59,465 nucleotides of DNA from Arthrobacter sp. Soil764 (GCF_001428075.1 NZ_LMSI01000020.1:183549-243013), one strand, 5' to 3'. Shown: positions 43,897 to 53,676, counted from the stretch's first letter. Made by a program: numbers and translations. Notes: generated by a model from the letters alone, not told the origin.

Positions 43897-44982
43897 GTGG
43901 CTCTTACTATTGGCATCGTCGGACTGCCCAACGTCGGCAAATCAACCCTCTTCAACGCGCTTACCCGCAACCAGGTCCTGGCCGCGAACTACCCGTTCGC
44001 CACCATTGAACCCAATGTCGGTGTCGTGAACCTCCCGGACCCCAGGCTCCAGAAGCTCGCCGGGATCTTCGGCTCCCAGCGTGTCCTGCCTGCCGCCGTG
44101 TCCTTCGTCGACATCGCAGGCATCGTCAAGGGTGCGTCCGAGGGGGAGGGGCTGGGCAACCAGTTCCTGGCCAACATCCGGGAGGCTGAAGCCATCGCTG
44201 AAGTTGTCCGGGTCTTCGACGACCCCGATGTGGTGCACGTTGACGGCAAAGTGGATCCCCGCTCGGACATGGAAACCATCAACACCGAGCTGATCCTCGC
44301 CGACCTGCAGACCATCGAAAAGGCGATCCCGCGGATCGAAAAAGAAGTCAAGATCAAGAAGCGGGAGGCCGCCGAGCTTGCCGCCATCAAAGCCGCCCAG
44401 GCTGTGCTGGAGCGGGGCGACACCATCTATTCCTCGATCAAGAGCGACAAGCTGGAGATGGAGCACCTCAAGGAGCTGGGGCTTCTGACGGCCAAGCCCT
44501 TCATCTACGTGTTCAACGCGGATGAAGCCATTCTGGGCAGCCCGGAAAAGCAGGAGGAACTGCGCGCCATGGTTGCCCCGGCGGACTGCATCTTCCTGGA
44601 CGCAAAGCTCGAAGCAGACCTCGTGGAACTGGACGAGGAAGAAGCCCGCGAGATGCTTGAAATGAACGGCCAGGACGAATCCGGCCTGGACCAGCTGGCG
44701 CGCGTCGGCTTCCACACTCTGGGGCTTCAGACCTACCTCACCGCCGGGCCCAAGGAAGCACGCGCCTGGACCATCCGGCAGGGGGACACGGCGCCGCAGG
44801 CCGCCGGCGTCATCCACTCCGACTTCCAGCGCGGGTTCATCAAGGCCGAGGTGGTGTCCTTCGCGGATCTTGTGGAGGCTGGCTCCATGGCTGAGGCAAA
44901 GTCCCGCGGCAAAGTCCGCATCGAAGGTAAGGAATACGTCATGGCCGACGGCGACGTGGTGGAGTTCCGCTTCAACGTCTGA
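43897..44982 (+). CDS. ychF: Redox-regulated ATPase YchF (Obg family)
   Basis: A 361-residue Obg-family P-loop protein. The start [17 protein letters not shown] has the G1 loop right at the N-terminus; G3 is [20 protein letters not shown], and the G4 position reads FNADE rather than NKxD, the change that gives YchF its preference for ATP. A coiled-coil segment (about 125-200) and a C-terminal TGS domain (from about 280) follow. YchF binds the ribosome and modulates stress responses. Length equals the family norm with the GTG start. Confidence 0.96.
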   Translation: MALTIGIVGLPNVGKSTLFNALTRNQVLAANYPFATIEPNVGVVNLPDPRLQKLAGIFGSQRVLPAAVSFVDIAGIVKGASEGEGLGNQFLANIREAEAIAEVVRVFDDPDVVHVDGKVDPRSDMETINTELILADLQTIEKAIPRIEKEVKIKKREAAELAAIKAAQAVLERGDTIYSSIKSDKLEMEHLKELGLLTAKPFIYVFNADEAILGSPEKQEELRAMVAPADCIFLDAKLEADLVELDEEEAREMLEMNGQDESGLDQLARVGFHTLGLQTYLTAGPKEARAWTIRQGDTAPQAAGVIHSDFQRGFIKAEVVSFADLVEAGSMAEAKSRGKVRIEGKEYVMADGDVVEFRFNV

Positions 44983-45067
44983 CCGCCCGGACGGCTTATC
45001 CTGAATCTGCAGGGCGTGATCGTGGCGACCCAGTCCCCTCCTGGGAGGGAAAACACAAGGAGGCGGC

Positions 45068-46828
45068 ATGCCGGTCCGGCGTCTGATGCAATTGCTCATC
45101 GCCGCGGTGGTGGCTGCCCTGGTTCTTTCGGGGTGCTCGGGAACCAGTGCCCCGTCCGTTGTGGTGGGGGAGGCAAAGCGCGGCGGCAGCGTGACCGTGG
45201 CAGAGGTCAATGCCTTCTCCTCGTTCAACCCGTACAGCGCCAACGGCAATACCGACATCAATTCGAAAATCGGTGCCATCACCCACTCGGGCTTCTTCTA
45301 CCTCGACGACAGCTCCAAGGTTGTCCGCAACGACAAGTTCGGGCACTTCGAGAAGGTTTCCGACGAGCCGCTCAAGGTGAAGTACACGGTCAACGAGGGC
45401 GTCAAGTGGTCAGACGGTGCACAGATCGGCGCAGCGGACCTCCTGTTGAGCTGGGCCGCCGGGTCGGGCTATTTCGACGACCTGGATCCAGCCGCAGGGA
45501 AGGGAACCAAGTACTTCTCGGTAGCCTCTGACACCACCGGACTGGCGGGCACCCTGTTTCCCGAGGTCGGGTCCGATGGCCGGTCCATCACCATCGAGTA
45601 CGCCGCGCCGTACGCTGACTGGGAGGTGGCGTTCGACGTCGGACTGCCCGCGCACGTCGTCGCTGCCAAGAGCGGCCTGAACGACGAGGAGGACCTGGTC
45701 CAGCTCCTCAAGGACACCCCGCGCGGCAATCCGGAAAAGCCTGCATCACACCCTGAGCTCAAGAAAGTCAGCGACTTCTGGAACACCGGGTTCGATGCAA
45801 AGTCCGTTCCCGACGATCCGGCGATCTATCTGTCCAGCGGACCTTACATTGTCCGCGACATCGTGCCGGAAGTTTCCATGAAACTTGTCCGTAACCGGGA
45901 CTACGTATGGGGTGCCGAACCCTGGCTGGACGAGATCAATGTCAGGTTCACCGGGGCGGTGCCCGCCGCCGTCGATGCCCTGCGCAACGGCCAGGCGGAC
46001 ATCATTTCGCCCCAGCCGTCAGCCGCCACGGACAACTTGCTCACGGGACTGTCGCGCCAGGGCATCACCGTGGAACGGTACAAACAGTCCGGCTACGACC
46101 ACCTGGACCTCAATTTCGCCGGACCCTTCGCCACCAAGGACGTCCGGGAAGCATTCCTCATGACGGTTCCACGGCAGGCAATCGTGGACGCAGTGGTGGG
46201 GACCCAGGTCCCGGACAGCAAGCCGCTGGACTCCCACGTCTTCCTGCCAGGACAGCCAAAATACGACGAAACCGTAAAGAACAACGGCTCCTCGAACTAC
46301 GCCAAGGTGGACGTCGACGCCGCAAAGCGGCTCCTGAAGGGTGCCACCCCCACCGTCCGCATCCTCTATAACCGGGACAATCCCAACCGTGCCAAGGCGT
46401 TTGCCCTGATCCGCGACTCCGCTGCGCTGGCCGGCTTCCGCGTGTCCGACGGCGGGCAGGGGAGTGCCGACTGGGCAGCGGCGCTCAGCCGCGGCGGCTA
46501 CGACGCTGCGTTGTCCGGATGGATTGGCACGGAAGCCGGCGTCAGCCGGGTGCCGCAGATCTTCCGGACCGGGGCAGGAAGCAACTTCACGGGATATTCC
46601 GACGGCGACGCGGACAAGGTCATGGAGCAACTGGCCGCGACCACGGACCTGGGCAGGCAGGATGAACTCCTGGCCGACATCGACAAGCATGTGTGGGAGG
46701 ACGCGTACGGCCTGCCGCTCTACCAAACCCTTGGCACTACCGCCTTCAATTCGCGCGTGGCCGGCATCAAGACCAGTCCTGGCCCCCTCGGCGTGTGGTG
46801 GAACGTATGGGACTGGCGGCTGTCCTGA
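45068..46828 (+). CDS. Family-5 (peptide/oligopeptide) substrate-binding lipoprotein
   Basis: A 586-residue DppA/OppA-type binding protein. The signal peptide ends in the lipobox LVLSGCSGT (Cys about residue 24). The mature domain has FNPYSANGNTDINSKI, the SBP-5 hallmark YTVNEGVKWSDGAQIGAADL and a hinge region SSGPYIVRDIV. It presumably feeds peptides or a related solute to the ABC transporter downstream. AAGGAGG lies 5 nt before the ATG. A TATCCT box near 44998-45003 could be its promoter. It is separated from the second binding-protein gene by a 287-nt region with a terminator and a promoter. Confidence 0.92.
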   Translation: MPVRRLMQLLIAAVVAALVLSGCSGTSAPSVVVGEAKRGGSVTVAEVNAFSSFNPYSANGNTDINSKIGAITHSGFFYLDDSSKVVRNDKFGHFEKVSDEPLKVKYTVNEGVKWSDGAQIGAADLLLSWAAGSGYFDDLDPAAGKGTKYFSVASDTTGLAGTLFPEVGSDGRSITIEYAAPYADWEVAFDVGLPAHVVAAKSGLNDEEDLVQLLKDTPRGNPEKPASHPELKKVSDFWNTGFDAKSVPDDPAIYLSSGPYIVRDIVPEVSMKLVRNRDYVWGAEPWLDEINVRFTGAVPAAVDALRNGQADIISPQPSAATDNLLTGLSRQGITVERYKQSGYDHLDLNFAGPFATKDVREAFLMTVPRQAIVDAVVGTQVPDSKPLDSHVFLPGQPKYDETVKNNGSSNYAKVDVDAAKRLLKGATPTVRILYNRDNPNRAKAFALIRDSAALAGFRVSDGGQGSADWAAALSRGGYDAALSGWIGTEAGVSRVPQIFRTGAGSNFTGYSDGDADKVMEQLAATTDLGRQDELLADIDKHVWEDAYGLPLYQTLGTTAFNSRVAGIKTSPGPLGVWWNVWDWRLS

Positions 46829-46935
46829 TTCAGCCGCGTCACCTTTGGGCCTTCCGCCCCTTGCGGACCCTTCACCCTGCCGATTCGCCGTCCGGCCTAC
46901 CGGCGAGTAGCATGTGACGTGCCTAACTGATTGCT

Positions 46936-46971
46936 GTGACTTGGGGCATTTCACTGCCCCGGTCACGTTTT
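46936..46971 (+). terminator. Hairpin with short T-run between the two binding-protein genes
   Basis: GTGAC-TT-GGGGCA (46936-46948) pairs with TGCCCC-G-GTCAC (46955-46966), followed by GTTTT. One asymmetric bulge. Confidence 0.5.
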
Positions 46972-47018
46972 GGCAACGGAGTACCAGTATCTGGACTTCG
47001 TGCGGTTAGGCTAACTCG

Positions 47019-47024
47019 TATTAT
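47019..47024 (+). promoter_or_regulatory. Possible -10 box (TATTAT) for the peptide transporter operon
   Basis: TATTAT, 92 nt before the ATG at 47116, in an AT-richer stretch. No strong -35. The leader is about 85 nt long and contains TATATATC. Confidence 0.4.
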
Positions 47025-47115
47025 GTAGGTTTCGTCACAGCGGTGAGCTGCGTCCGGCCTGCGGGGAAGCACAAGATTCCCCTATATATCTCTCCCACAA
47101 CTCATAGGAGGCGGA

Positions 47116-48801
47116 ATGCGTTTTACGCGCACTTCCAAAGCACTGGGCATCGTGGCAATCGCCGCGCTTGCCCTGACCGGGTGCGGCGCCGGCGGCGGCA
47201 GCACTGACGGGTCCAGCACTGCTGCCGGGGATCCGAACAAGGTCATCACCGCCTACAGCAACGAGCCACAAAACCCGTTGCTGCCGGCGAACACCAATGA
47301 GGTCTACGGCGGCCGCGTGGTCGAGCTCCTCTTCGAGGGCCTGCGCACGTACGACGCCAGCGGCAAACCCGTCAATGCCCTGGCCGACTCCATCGAGTCC
47401 TCGGACGCCCAGAACTGGACCATCAAGGTCAAGCAGGGCCAGAAGTTCACCAATGGTGAAGCCATCACGGCGAAGACCTTCGTTGACTCCTGGAACTTTG
47501 CAGCCAACTCCAAGAACCTGCAGAACAACGGATTCTTCTTTGAGTCCATCGCCGGTTACGAAGATGTCTCGGCCGTGAACTCGGAGAAGGGTGCTGACGG
47601 CAAGACCAAGACCACGCCGGCACCCAAGGCCGACACCATGTCCGGCCTGGCAGCAACCGATGATTCCACGATCACCGTCAAGCTCGCCCAGCCTGAAGCC
47701 GACTGGTCCCTGCGCCTTGGCTACTCCGCCTTTTTCCCGCTTCCGTCCGCTGCGCTGACTGACCCCAAGACCTTCGGTGAAAACCCCGTGGGCAACGGTC
47801 CCTACAAGTTCGAGAAGCAGGGTTCCTGGGTCCACGACCAGTCCATCTCCCTGGTCAAGAACGCCGATTACAAGGGACCGCGTGAGGCCAAGAACGGCGG
47901 CGTGACCTTCAAGTTCTACACTGACCCGGGCCCCGCATACACGGACCTCCAGTCTGACAACCTGGACATCACCGATGTCCTTCCGTCCAACGCCCTGAAG
48001 ACCTACGTTGCTGACTTCCCGGACCGGAATGCCACCAAGCCGGTTGCCACCAACTCCACGCTGAACATCCCGCCGTACAACCCCAATTTCCAGGGTGAAG
48101 CCGGCAAGCTGCGCCGCCAGGCACTGTCCTACGCCATCAACCGCGAGGAAATCGCCAAGGTGGTCTTCAACGGCACCCGCACCCCGGCCAAGGCATTCGT
48201 CCCGCCGGTCATCGACGGGTTCAAGGAAGGCCTCAAGGGCAGCGAAGTCCTGAAGTTCGACGCCGCAAAGGCCAAGGACCTGTGGGCACAGGCTGAGAAG
48301 ATCCAGCCGTACGACAACTCCAAGCCGCTTCAGATCGCCTCCAACACCGATGGCGGCAACAAGGAATGGATCGATGCCGTAGCCAACGGCTTCAAGAACA
48401 ACCTGGGCATCCAGGCTGAAATCCAGCCCTTCGCCAAGTTCGCTGAAGTCCTGAACCTCCGCAAGTCCCAGCAGCTGCCCGGCCTGACCCGCGCGGGCTG
48501 GCAGGGCGACTACCCGTCGCTGTACAACTTCCTGGGACCGGTCTGGGCCACCAACGCCTCCTCCAACTACGAGAAGTACTCGAACCCCGAGTTCGACAAG
48601 CTCCTCAAGGAGGGCCTGGCCGCCAAGAGCACGGATGAAGCCAACGGCAAGTTCAACCAGGCACAGGAAATCCTGTTCCAGGACCTGCCCGGCCTGCCGC
48701 TCTGGGATCAGGCACGCCCGATCGTTTGGAGCAACAACATCGTGAAGGCCGAAACCGGCTGGAACGGCGGCATCCTGTACTACGGCATCACCGCCAAGTA
48801 G
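47116..48801 (+). CDS. Family-5 (peptide/oligopeptide) substrate-binding lipoprotein
   Basis: A 561-residue lipoprotein with lipobox LALTGCGAG (Cys about residue 23). SBP-5 motifs include GLRTYDASGKPVNALADSIE, the WTIKVKQGQKFTNGEAITA block and FVDSWNFAANS. The C-terminal lobe has LPGLTRAGWQGDYPSLYNFL. The lysine-rich, codon-optimised sequence suggests high expression. AGGAGGCGG is directly upstream of the ATG. First gene of the unit that continues with two permeases and a double ATPase; it is a clear paralogue of the gene at 45068 in fold but diverged in sequence. Confidence 0.94.
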   Translation: MRFTRTSKALGIVAIAALALTGCGAGGGSTDGSSTAAGDPNKVITAYSNEPQNPLLPANTNEVYGGRVVELLFEGLRTYDASGKPVNALADSIESSDAQNWTIKVKQGQKFTNGEAITAKTFVDSWNFAANSKNLQNNGFFFESIAGYEDVSAVNSEKGADGKTKTTPAPKADTMSGLAATDDSTITVKLAQPEADWSLRLGYSAFFPLPSAALTDPKTFGENPVGNGPYKFEKQGSWVHDQSISLVKNADYKGPREAKNGGVTFKFYTDPGPAYTDLQSDNLDITDVLPSNALKTYVADFPDRNATKPVATNSTLNIPPYNPNFQGEAGKLRRQALSYAINREEIAKVVFNGTRTPAKAFVPPVIDGFKEGLKGSEVLKFDAAKAKDLWAQAEKIQPYDNSKPLQIASNTDGGNKEWIDAVANGFKNNLGIQAEIQPFAKFAEVLNLRKSQQLPGLTRAGWQGDYPSLYNFLGPVWATNASSNYEKYSNPEFDKLLKEGLAAKSTDEANGKFNQAQEILFQDLPGLPLWDQARPIVWSNNIVKAETGWNGGILYYGITAK

Positions 48802-48822
48802 TCCCAGATCTAACTTGCCGAC

Positions 48823-48865
48823 AAGCTGATGGGGGTTCCGGTCACGTCCGGGCCCCCATTGGCTT
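48823..48865 (+). terminator. Stem-loop between binding-protein and permease genes
   Basis: AAGC-TG-ATGGGGG (48823-48835) pairs with CCCCCAT-TG-GCTT (48853-48865), interrupted by one 2x2 internal loop. Probably a partial terminator or 3' mRNA stabiliser rather than the end of the operon. Confidence 0.55.
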
Positions 48866-48926
48866 GCAAGCGGCAGGAAGGCACTCATGAACGCGTTCTC
48901 CCCCTTACCGGAAGGCAGGTAATCCT

Positions 48927-49856
48927 GTGACCCGGTTCATTTTGCGCCGACTCCTTCAGGTGATCCCTGTCTTCCTCGGCACTACCCTTCTGGTGTACTA
49001 CATGGTGTTCGCCCTGCCGGGCGATCCCATCGCCGCGCTGTTCGGCGACCGCCAGCCCCCGCAGTCAGTGATCGACACCCTGCGCAGCCAGTACAACCTG
49101 GACCAGCCGTTCTGGGTCCAGTACGGCCTGTTCCTCAAAAACCTTTTCACCTTCAATCTGGGCAATGACTTCACCGGCCAGCCCATCGCGGCAAGCCTTG
49201 CCCGTGTGTTCCCCGTGACGGCCATGCTCGCCATCGAGGCACTGGCCATCCAGGCCGTCTTCGGCGTGGCGTTCGGCGTCTTCGCGGGCCTGCGCCGCGG
49301 CGGCTGGTTCGATTCCACCGTGTTGGTGGCCTCGCTGGTGGTTATCGCCGTCCCCACCTTTGTCCTGGGCTTCGTTTTCCAGCTCGTCTTTGGAGTTCAG
49401 CTCGGCTGGGCCAAACCCACCGTGGGCGCCAATGCCAACTGGGTAACCCTGCTTCTGCCGGCAGTGGTCCTGGGTCTGGTGTCCTTCGCCTATGTCCTCC
49501 GCCTGACGCGTGCATCGGTCAGCGAAAACATGAACGCCGACTACGTTCGGACAGCAACCGCCAAAGGCCTCTCCCGGCCCCGCGTGGTCCTGGCGCACAT
49601 CCTGCGCAACTCGCTGATTCCAGTGGTGACGTACCTGGGCGCCAACCTTGGCGGCCTGATGGGCGGTGCCATCGTCACGGAGGGCATCTTCAACGTTCCC
49701 GGTGTAGGCAACAAGCTCTACCAGGCTGTCCTTCGCAGTGAGGGCCCCACCATCGTCTCCATCGTCAGCGTGCTGGTGCTGGTGTTCGTGGTGGCCAACC
49801 TGCTTGTCGATCTCCTGTACGCCTGGCTTGACCCGAGGATCCGCTATGACCAGTAA
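48927..49856 (+). CDS. Peptide ABC transporter permease (DppB-type)
   Basis: A 309-residue permease with about six helices. The first helix (RRLLQVIPVFLGTTLLVYYM) and the GDPIAALFGD loop are the DppB/OppB start; the EAA loop is RTATAKGLSRPRVVLAHILRN (about 210-230) and GGAIVTEGIFNVPGVG follows. The GTG start has AAGGCAGG 9 nt upstream. The next start lies 11 nt inside this gene's end. Confidence 0.95.
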   Translation: MTRFILRRLLQVIPVFLGTTLLVYYMVFALPGDPIAALFGDRQPPQSVIDTLRSQYNLDQPFWVQYGLFLKNLFTFNLGNDFTGQPIAASLARVFPVTAMLAIEALAIQAVFGVAFGVFAGLRRGGWFDSTVLVASLVVIAVPTFVLGFVFQLVFGVQLGWAKPTVGANANWVTLLLPAVVLGLVSFAYVLRLTRASVSENMNADYVRTATAKGLSRPRVVLAHILRNSLIPVVTYLGANLGGLMGGAIVTEGIFNVPGVGNKLYQAVLRSEGPTIVSIVSVLVLVFVVANLLVDLLYAWLDPRIRYDQ

Positions 49857-50790
49857 CAACAGCCACTACGTGGCCCCCATCGACGAGACACCGCTGCAGG
49901 CAACGGACGCCGTCAAGACGGACCAGGCCCCCCTCAGCCTGTGGGCAGACGCCTGGCGCAAGCTCCGCCGTCGTCCGCTGTTCATCATCTCCACACTGCT
50001 GATCCTTGCCCTGATCGTGATTGCGCTGTTCCCAGGCCTCTTCACTTCCACCCCGCCCAACGAAGGCTGTGAACTCGCCAACTCCGAGGCCGGCCCCACC
50101 GCAGGGCACCCGTTCGGCTTCACCTTCCAGGGCTGCGACGTCTACTCCAGGGTCATCCACGGCACGCAGGCTTCCCTTTCCGTGGGCCTGCTCTCCGTAC
50201 TCTGCGTCCTGGTCATCGGCGTGACCCTCGGCGCACTGGCCGGATACTACGGCGGCTGGATCGATGCCGTCCTGGCACGGCTGGGCGATATCTTCTTTGC
50301 CCTGCCGCTGGTGCTCGGCGCGCTGGTGATCACCCAGCTTCCGCTGTTCCGCGAGAACAAGAGCGTATGGACCGTGGTGTTCGTCATCTCGCTCCTGGCG
50401 TGGCCGCAAATGGCCCGCATCACCCGGGGCGCGGTGATCGAAGTGCGCAACGCGGACTTCGTCACCGCTGCACGCGCGCTGGGCGTTTCCAAGTTCGGCG
50501 CACTGATCCGCCACGTCCTGCCGAACGCCCTGGCTCCGATCATTGTCCTGGCAACGCTGGAACTTGGCGTGTTCATCGTGGCCGAAGCCACCCTGTCCTT
50601 CCTGGGCATTGGCCTCCCGCAGAGCATCATGTCCTGGGGCAATGACATCGCAGGTGCGCAGGCATCGATCAGGACCCGGCCGGAAATCATGCTCTACCCG
50701 GCCGCCGCGCTCTCCCTTACGGTGTTGAGCTTCATCATGCTGGGCGACGCCGTGCGTGACGCCCTTGACCCGAAGAGCCGTCAGCGATGA
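49846..50790 (+). CDS. Peptide ABC transporter permease (DppC-type)
   Basis: A 314-residue permease. A cytoplasmic N-terminus (about 50 residues) leads to a helix LFIISTLLILALIVIALFPG, then the DppC-type GHPFGFTFQGCDVYSRVIHGT loop, the EAA region NADFVTAARALGVSKFGALIR and ATLSFLGIGLPQ. It pairs with the DppB-type permease. ATG at 49846 was chosen because GAGG lies 7 nt upstream and it overlaps the previous stop by 11 nt; its own stop overlaps the next start (ATGA). Confidence 0.95.
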   Translation: MTSNNSHYVAPIDETPLQATDAVKTDQAPLSLWADAWRKLRRRPLFIISTLLILALIVIALFPGLFTSTPPNEGCELANSEAGPTAGHPFGFTFQGCDVYSRVIHGTQASLSVGLLSVLCVLVIGVTLGALAGYYGGWIDAVLARLGDIFFALPLVLGALVITQLPLFRENKSVWTVVFVISLLAWPQMARITRGAVIEVRNADFVTAARALGVSKFGALIRHVLPNALAPIIVLATLELGVFIVAEATLSFLGIGLPQSIMSWGNDIAGAQASIRTRPEIMLYPAAALSLTVLSFIMLGDAVRDALDPKSRQR

Positions 50791-52508
50791 GAGAACAAGA
50801 GATGACAACTCCAGAAGTCCGCATCGATGAGGCCGGCACCACCGGCGTCAGGCCGCTGCTGGAAATCCGTGACCTGGCCATCACCTTCAAGACCGGCGGC
50901 GGTGAAGTCCAGGCTGTCCGGGACGCCCACCTGACCATCATGCCGGGTGAGACTGTCGCAATCGTGGGGGAGTCCGGCTCCGGAAAGTCCACCACGGCCC
51001 TGGCCGCCATCGGGCTCCTGCCCAACAACGGCAGGGTCTCCGGCGGCCAGATCCTGCTGGACGGCGAGGACATCGCCCATGCCTCCGAGCAGCGCATGAT
51101 CGAACTGCGCGGCAACACCATCGGCATGGTCCCGCAGGACCCCATGTCCAACCTGAACCCGGTGTGGAAGATCGGCTACCAGGTCAGGGAAACACTGAAG
51201 GCGAATGGCCGTCCCAGCGGGCCCGACGACATCGCCAAGGTGCTGTCCCAGGCAGGGCTGCCGGATGCCAAACGACGGGCCAACCAGTACCCGCACGAGT
51301 TCTCGGGCGGCATGCGCCAGCGCGCGCTGATCGCCATTGGCCTCTCCTGCCAGCCGCGCCTGCTGATCGCGGACGAGCCGACCTCGGCCCTCGACGTCAC
51401 CGTGCAGCGCCAGATCCTGGACCACCTGGAGACCATGACCAACGAGCTTGGCACCTCGGTCCTGCTGATCACCCACGACCTGGGCCTGGCCGCCGAGCGT
51501 GCAGACAAAGTGGTGGTCATGTACCAGGGCCGCGTGGTTGAAGCTGGACCCTCGCTGGAATTGCTCCGGAACCCGCAGCACCCCTACACCAAGCGGCTCG
51601 TTGAGTCCGCGCCCTCGCTGGCCAGCCGCCGAATCCAGGTGGCCAAGGAGCAGGGTGTGGAGACGACGGACCTCCTGGCACCCGCCGCAGAAACGCTGAA
51701 GTCCGATACGTTCCTGCAGATCCAGGACCTGCGGAAGGTGTACAAGCTGCGCCAGGGGCTTGGCAAGGCAACGGACTTCGCGGCGGTCGACGGCGTGAGC
51801 TTCGACGTGCGGCGTGGAACCACGACGGCGATCGTGGGGGAGTCGGGGTCCGGCAAGTCCACAGTGGCCAAGATGGTGCTCCAGCTGGAAAAGCCGACGG
51901 ACGGCAGGATCCTGTTCGACGGGGTGGATACCTCCGCCCTGAAGCCGGCCGAACTGTTCAAGTTCCGCAGGCGGGTCCAGCCGATCTTCCAGGACCCGTA
52001 CGGTTCCCTCGATCCGATGTACAACATCTACCGCACCATCGAGGAACCGCTGAGGGTCCACAAGATCGGGGACCAGGCCAGCCGGGAGAAGAAAGTCCGG
52101 ACACTGCTGGACCAGGTGGCGCTGCCCCAGTCCGCCATGCAGCGGTATCCGAACGAGCTTTCAGGCGGGCAGCGGCAGCGTGTTGCCATTGCCCGGGCGC
52201 TGGCGCTGGACCCCGAAGTCATCATCTGTGATGAGGCGGTCTCTGCACTGGACGTACTGGTGCAGGCGCAGGTGCTCAACCTGCTCGCCGACCTGCAGGC
52301 CAACCTTGGGCTGACATACCTGTTCATCACGCACGACCTCGCTGTGGTGCGGCAGATCGCGGACCACGTGTGCGTGATGGAAAAGGGCCGGCTGGTGGAG
52401 ACCGGGTCCACGGATGAAGTCTTCGAATCGCCGAAGCAGGACTACACGAAGGCGCTGCTGAACGCCATCCCCGGCGCGAAGCTGATGCTTCCGCCTGAGG
52501 TGGCATAG
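50787..52508 (+). CDS. Fused peptide ABC transporter ATPase (DppD-DppF type)
   Basis: A 573-residue protein with two complete ATPase domains. Domain 1 has Walker A GESGSGKSTTA (about 61), signature EFSGGMRQRALIA (about 172) and Walker B LLIADEPTSALD; domain 2 has GESGSGKSTVA (about 351), ELSGGQRQRVAIA (about 455) and VIICDEAVSALD, where the usual P after the catalytic E is A. Both end in oligopeptide-type C-terminal tails. It energises uptake by the two permeases. The fusion is common in actinobacteria. The operon ends at a strong hairpin 17 nt on. Confidence 0.95.
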   Translation: MREQEMTTPEVRIDEAGTTGVRPLLEIRDLAITFKTGGGEVQAVRDAHLTIMPGETVAIVGESGSGKSTTALAAIGLLPNNGRVSGGQILLDGEDIAHASEQRMIELRGNTIGMVPQDPMSNLNPVWKIGYQVRETLKANGRPSGPDDIAKVLSQAGLPDAKRRANQYPHEFSGGMRQRALIAIGLSCQPRLLIADEPTSALDVTVQRQILDHLETMTNELGTSVLLITHDLGLAAERADKVVVMYQGRVVEAGPSLELLRNPQHPYTKRLVESAPSLASRRIQVAKEQGVETTDLLAPAAETLKSDTFLQIQDLRKVYKLRQGLGKATDFAAVDGVSFDVRRGTTTAIVGESGSGKSTVAKMVLQLEKPTDGRILFDGVDTSALKPAELFKFRRRVQPIFQDPYGSLDPMYNIYRTIEEPLRVHKIGDQASREKKVRTLLDQVALPQSAMQRYPNELSGGQRQRVAIARALALDPEVIICDEAVSALDVLVQAQVLNLLADLQANLGLTYLFITHDLAVVRQIADHVCVMEKGRLVETGSTDEVFESPKQDYTKALLNAIPGAKLMLPPEVA

Positions 52509-52524
52509 CGGGACGCCTGATCTG

Positions 52525-52566
52525 AACAGCTGGAGCCGGGACCTTTGGGTCCCGGCTCCAGCTGTT
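52525..52566. terminator. Bidirectional hairpin terminator
   Basis: A perfect 19-bp stem (52525-52543 with 52548-52566) and a TTTG loop between the peptide transporter operon and the convergent SGNH gene. The longest perfect stem in the window. Confidence 0.85.
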
Positions 52567-52574
52567 TAACTGCA

Positions 52575-53408
52575 CTACTGCTCCACAGCTGCCTTTCGGT
52601 CCAGCCCCAGTACACGCAGTCTGTGGTCAAGGATCCCGCCGAGCGCTGCGCGGCCTTCGGTGTTCATGTGGACCGCGTCTGCAAGGTCCTTGGCCAGTCC
52701 GTACCTGGTGAGCCAGTCGCCCACGGAAACAAAGGGAAGTCCGTTGCCGGCTGCCACGGCACCCAGCAGGGCGTCCACCTCGCTCCGGCGGCCGCCGCCG
52801 TCGTTTGCTCCCCGTGCCAGGGTGCCGATGATGGCAATCCTTGTACCCGGATAGCGGGTCCGCAGCTCGGCAATCAGCCGCTGGGCGTTTCCGGTGATCT
52901 GCGCGTCGCTTGCGCCCTTGGCGGCGTCGTTCCCGCCGCCCTCGATAACGATCAGGGCCGGAGTGCCGGAGGGAAGCAGCCAGTCCCCGCGCTGCAGGGC
53001 ATCGATGTAGTTGCCTGTGGCGCCGTTCGCCGCAACATAACCGGTACCGCCGCGGCCGCAGAAGTACACGTTGTAACCGGCAGCGGCGAGGCCCAGGCGC
53101 GGCCAGCCGTCCGCCGGCTCCGACTGTGAGTCACCGATCAGCAGGACAGTCCTGCTGATGTCCGGAACCACGGCTTCCAGCCTTCCGTTGCCGGGATTCA
53201 GGATCCGCGACGTGGCCGTCACCGCGGGATTCCCTCCTGCGCTGACGGCTTGCCCGGTTGCCGCCCGCGCCAGTCCGCCCGCGGCAGAGTCGCCGGAAAG
53301 TCCACAGGCGGCGAGTCCCAGGACCGCCGATACCGCCAGGAGGCCGGACACAGCGGCAGTGGTGGCCCGGGCGGCACCGCGGGGTGTGCTGGCCTTAGCA
53401 GGGGGCAT
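52575..53408 (-). CDS. SGNH/GDSL-type hydrolase lipoprotein
   Basis: A 277-residue secreted lipoprotein: lipobox LGLAACGLS (Cys about 35) then an SGNH-hydrolase domain. Block I is LLIGDSQSEP with the nucleophile Ser, block III is IEGGGNDAAK with Asn, and block V is DAVHMNTEG with Asp and His. It should deacylate a lipid or cell-wall substrate on the outer face of the membrane; the substrate is unknown. The ATG at 53408 has GGAG 6 nt upstream; a TTG seven codons earlier was rejected. Confidence 0.88.
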   Translation of the reverse strand: MPPAKASTPRGAARATTAAVSGLLAVSAVLGLAACGLSGDSAAGGLARAATGQAVSAGGNPAVTATSRILNPGNGRLEAVVPDISRTVLLIGDSQSEPADGWPRLGLAAAGYNVYFCGRGGTGYVAANGATGNYIDALQRGDWLLPSGTPALIVIEGGGNDAAKGASDAQITGNAQRLIAELRTRYPGTRIAIIGTLARGANDGGGRRSEVDALLGAVAAGNGLPFVSVGDWLTRYGLAKDLADAVHMNTEGRAALGGILDHRLRVLGLDRKAAVEQ

Positions 53409-53572
53409 CGTTGTCTCCGGCGCGCTCAAGAGTGGGCTGTGTCACAGCAATCATGCCACGCAGGCGGAAGTGGTAGTGAACTTAGTCACACTGCGCAGGG
53501 GGATGCCTGAGGGCAGCGTCCCCGGCGGCGGCAAACCCTGCCGGAATTTAGGCCAACAAATGGCTCAGCGGC

Positions 53573-53578
53573 TAGAAT
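53573..53578 (+). promoter_or_regulatory. Possible -10 box (TAGAAT) for typA
   Basis: TAGAAT about 100 nt before the typA ATG; implies a leader of roughly 92 nt that includes GGAGGAAGG at 53579-53586. The start itself lacks a good ribosome site. Confidence 0.4.
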
Positions 53579-53676
53579 GGAGGAAGGCGCCCTGTGCCAA
53601 GGGCCTTGTCCGTCGTGCGTTCCAGTTGGAAATGTCGCGATACAACAGCTGACTCCACTGAATCGAGCCATTACGC

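Noticed and set aside
46829..47115. Riboswitch or attenuator in the leader of the second binding-protein gene
   Set aside because: Only a simple hairpin far upstream and a TATATATC stretch are visible; no conserved riboswitch core could be recognised.
47035..48888. Long open frame antisense to the peptide-binding protein gene
   Set aside because: Same codon-bias artefact; the plus-strand gene has a clear signal peptide and SBP-5 domain.
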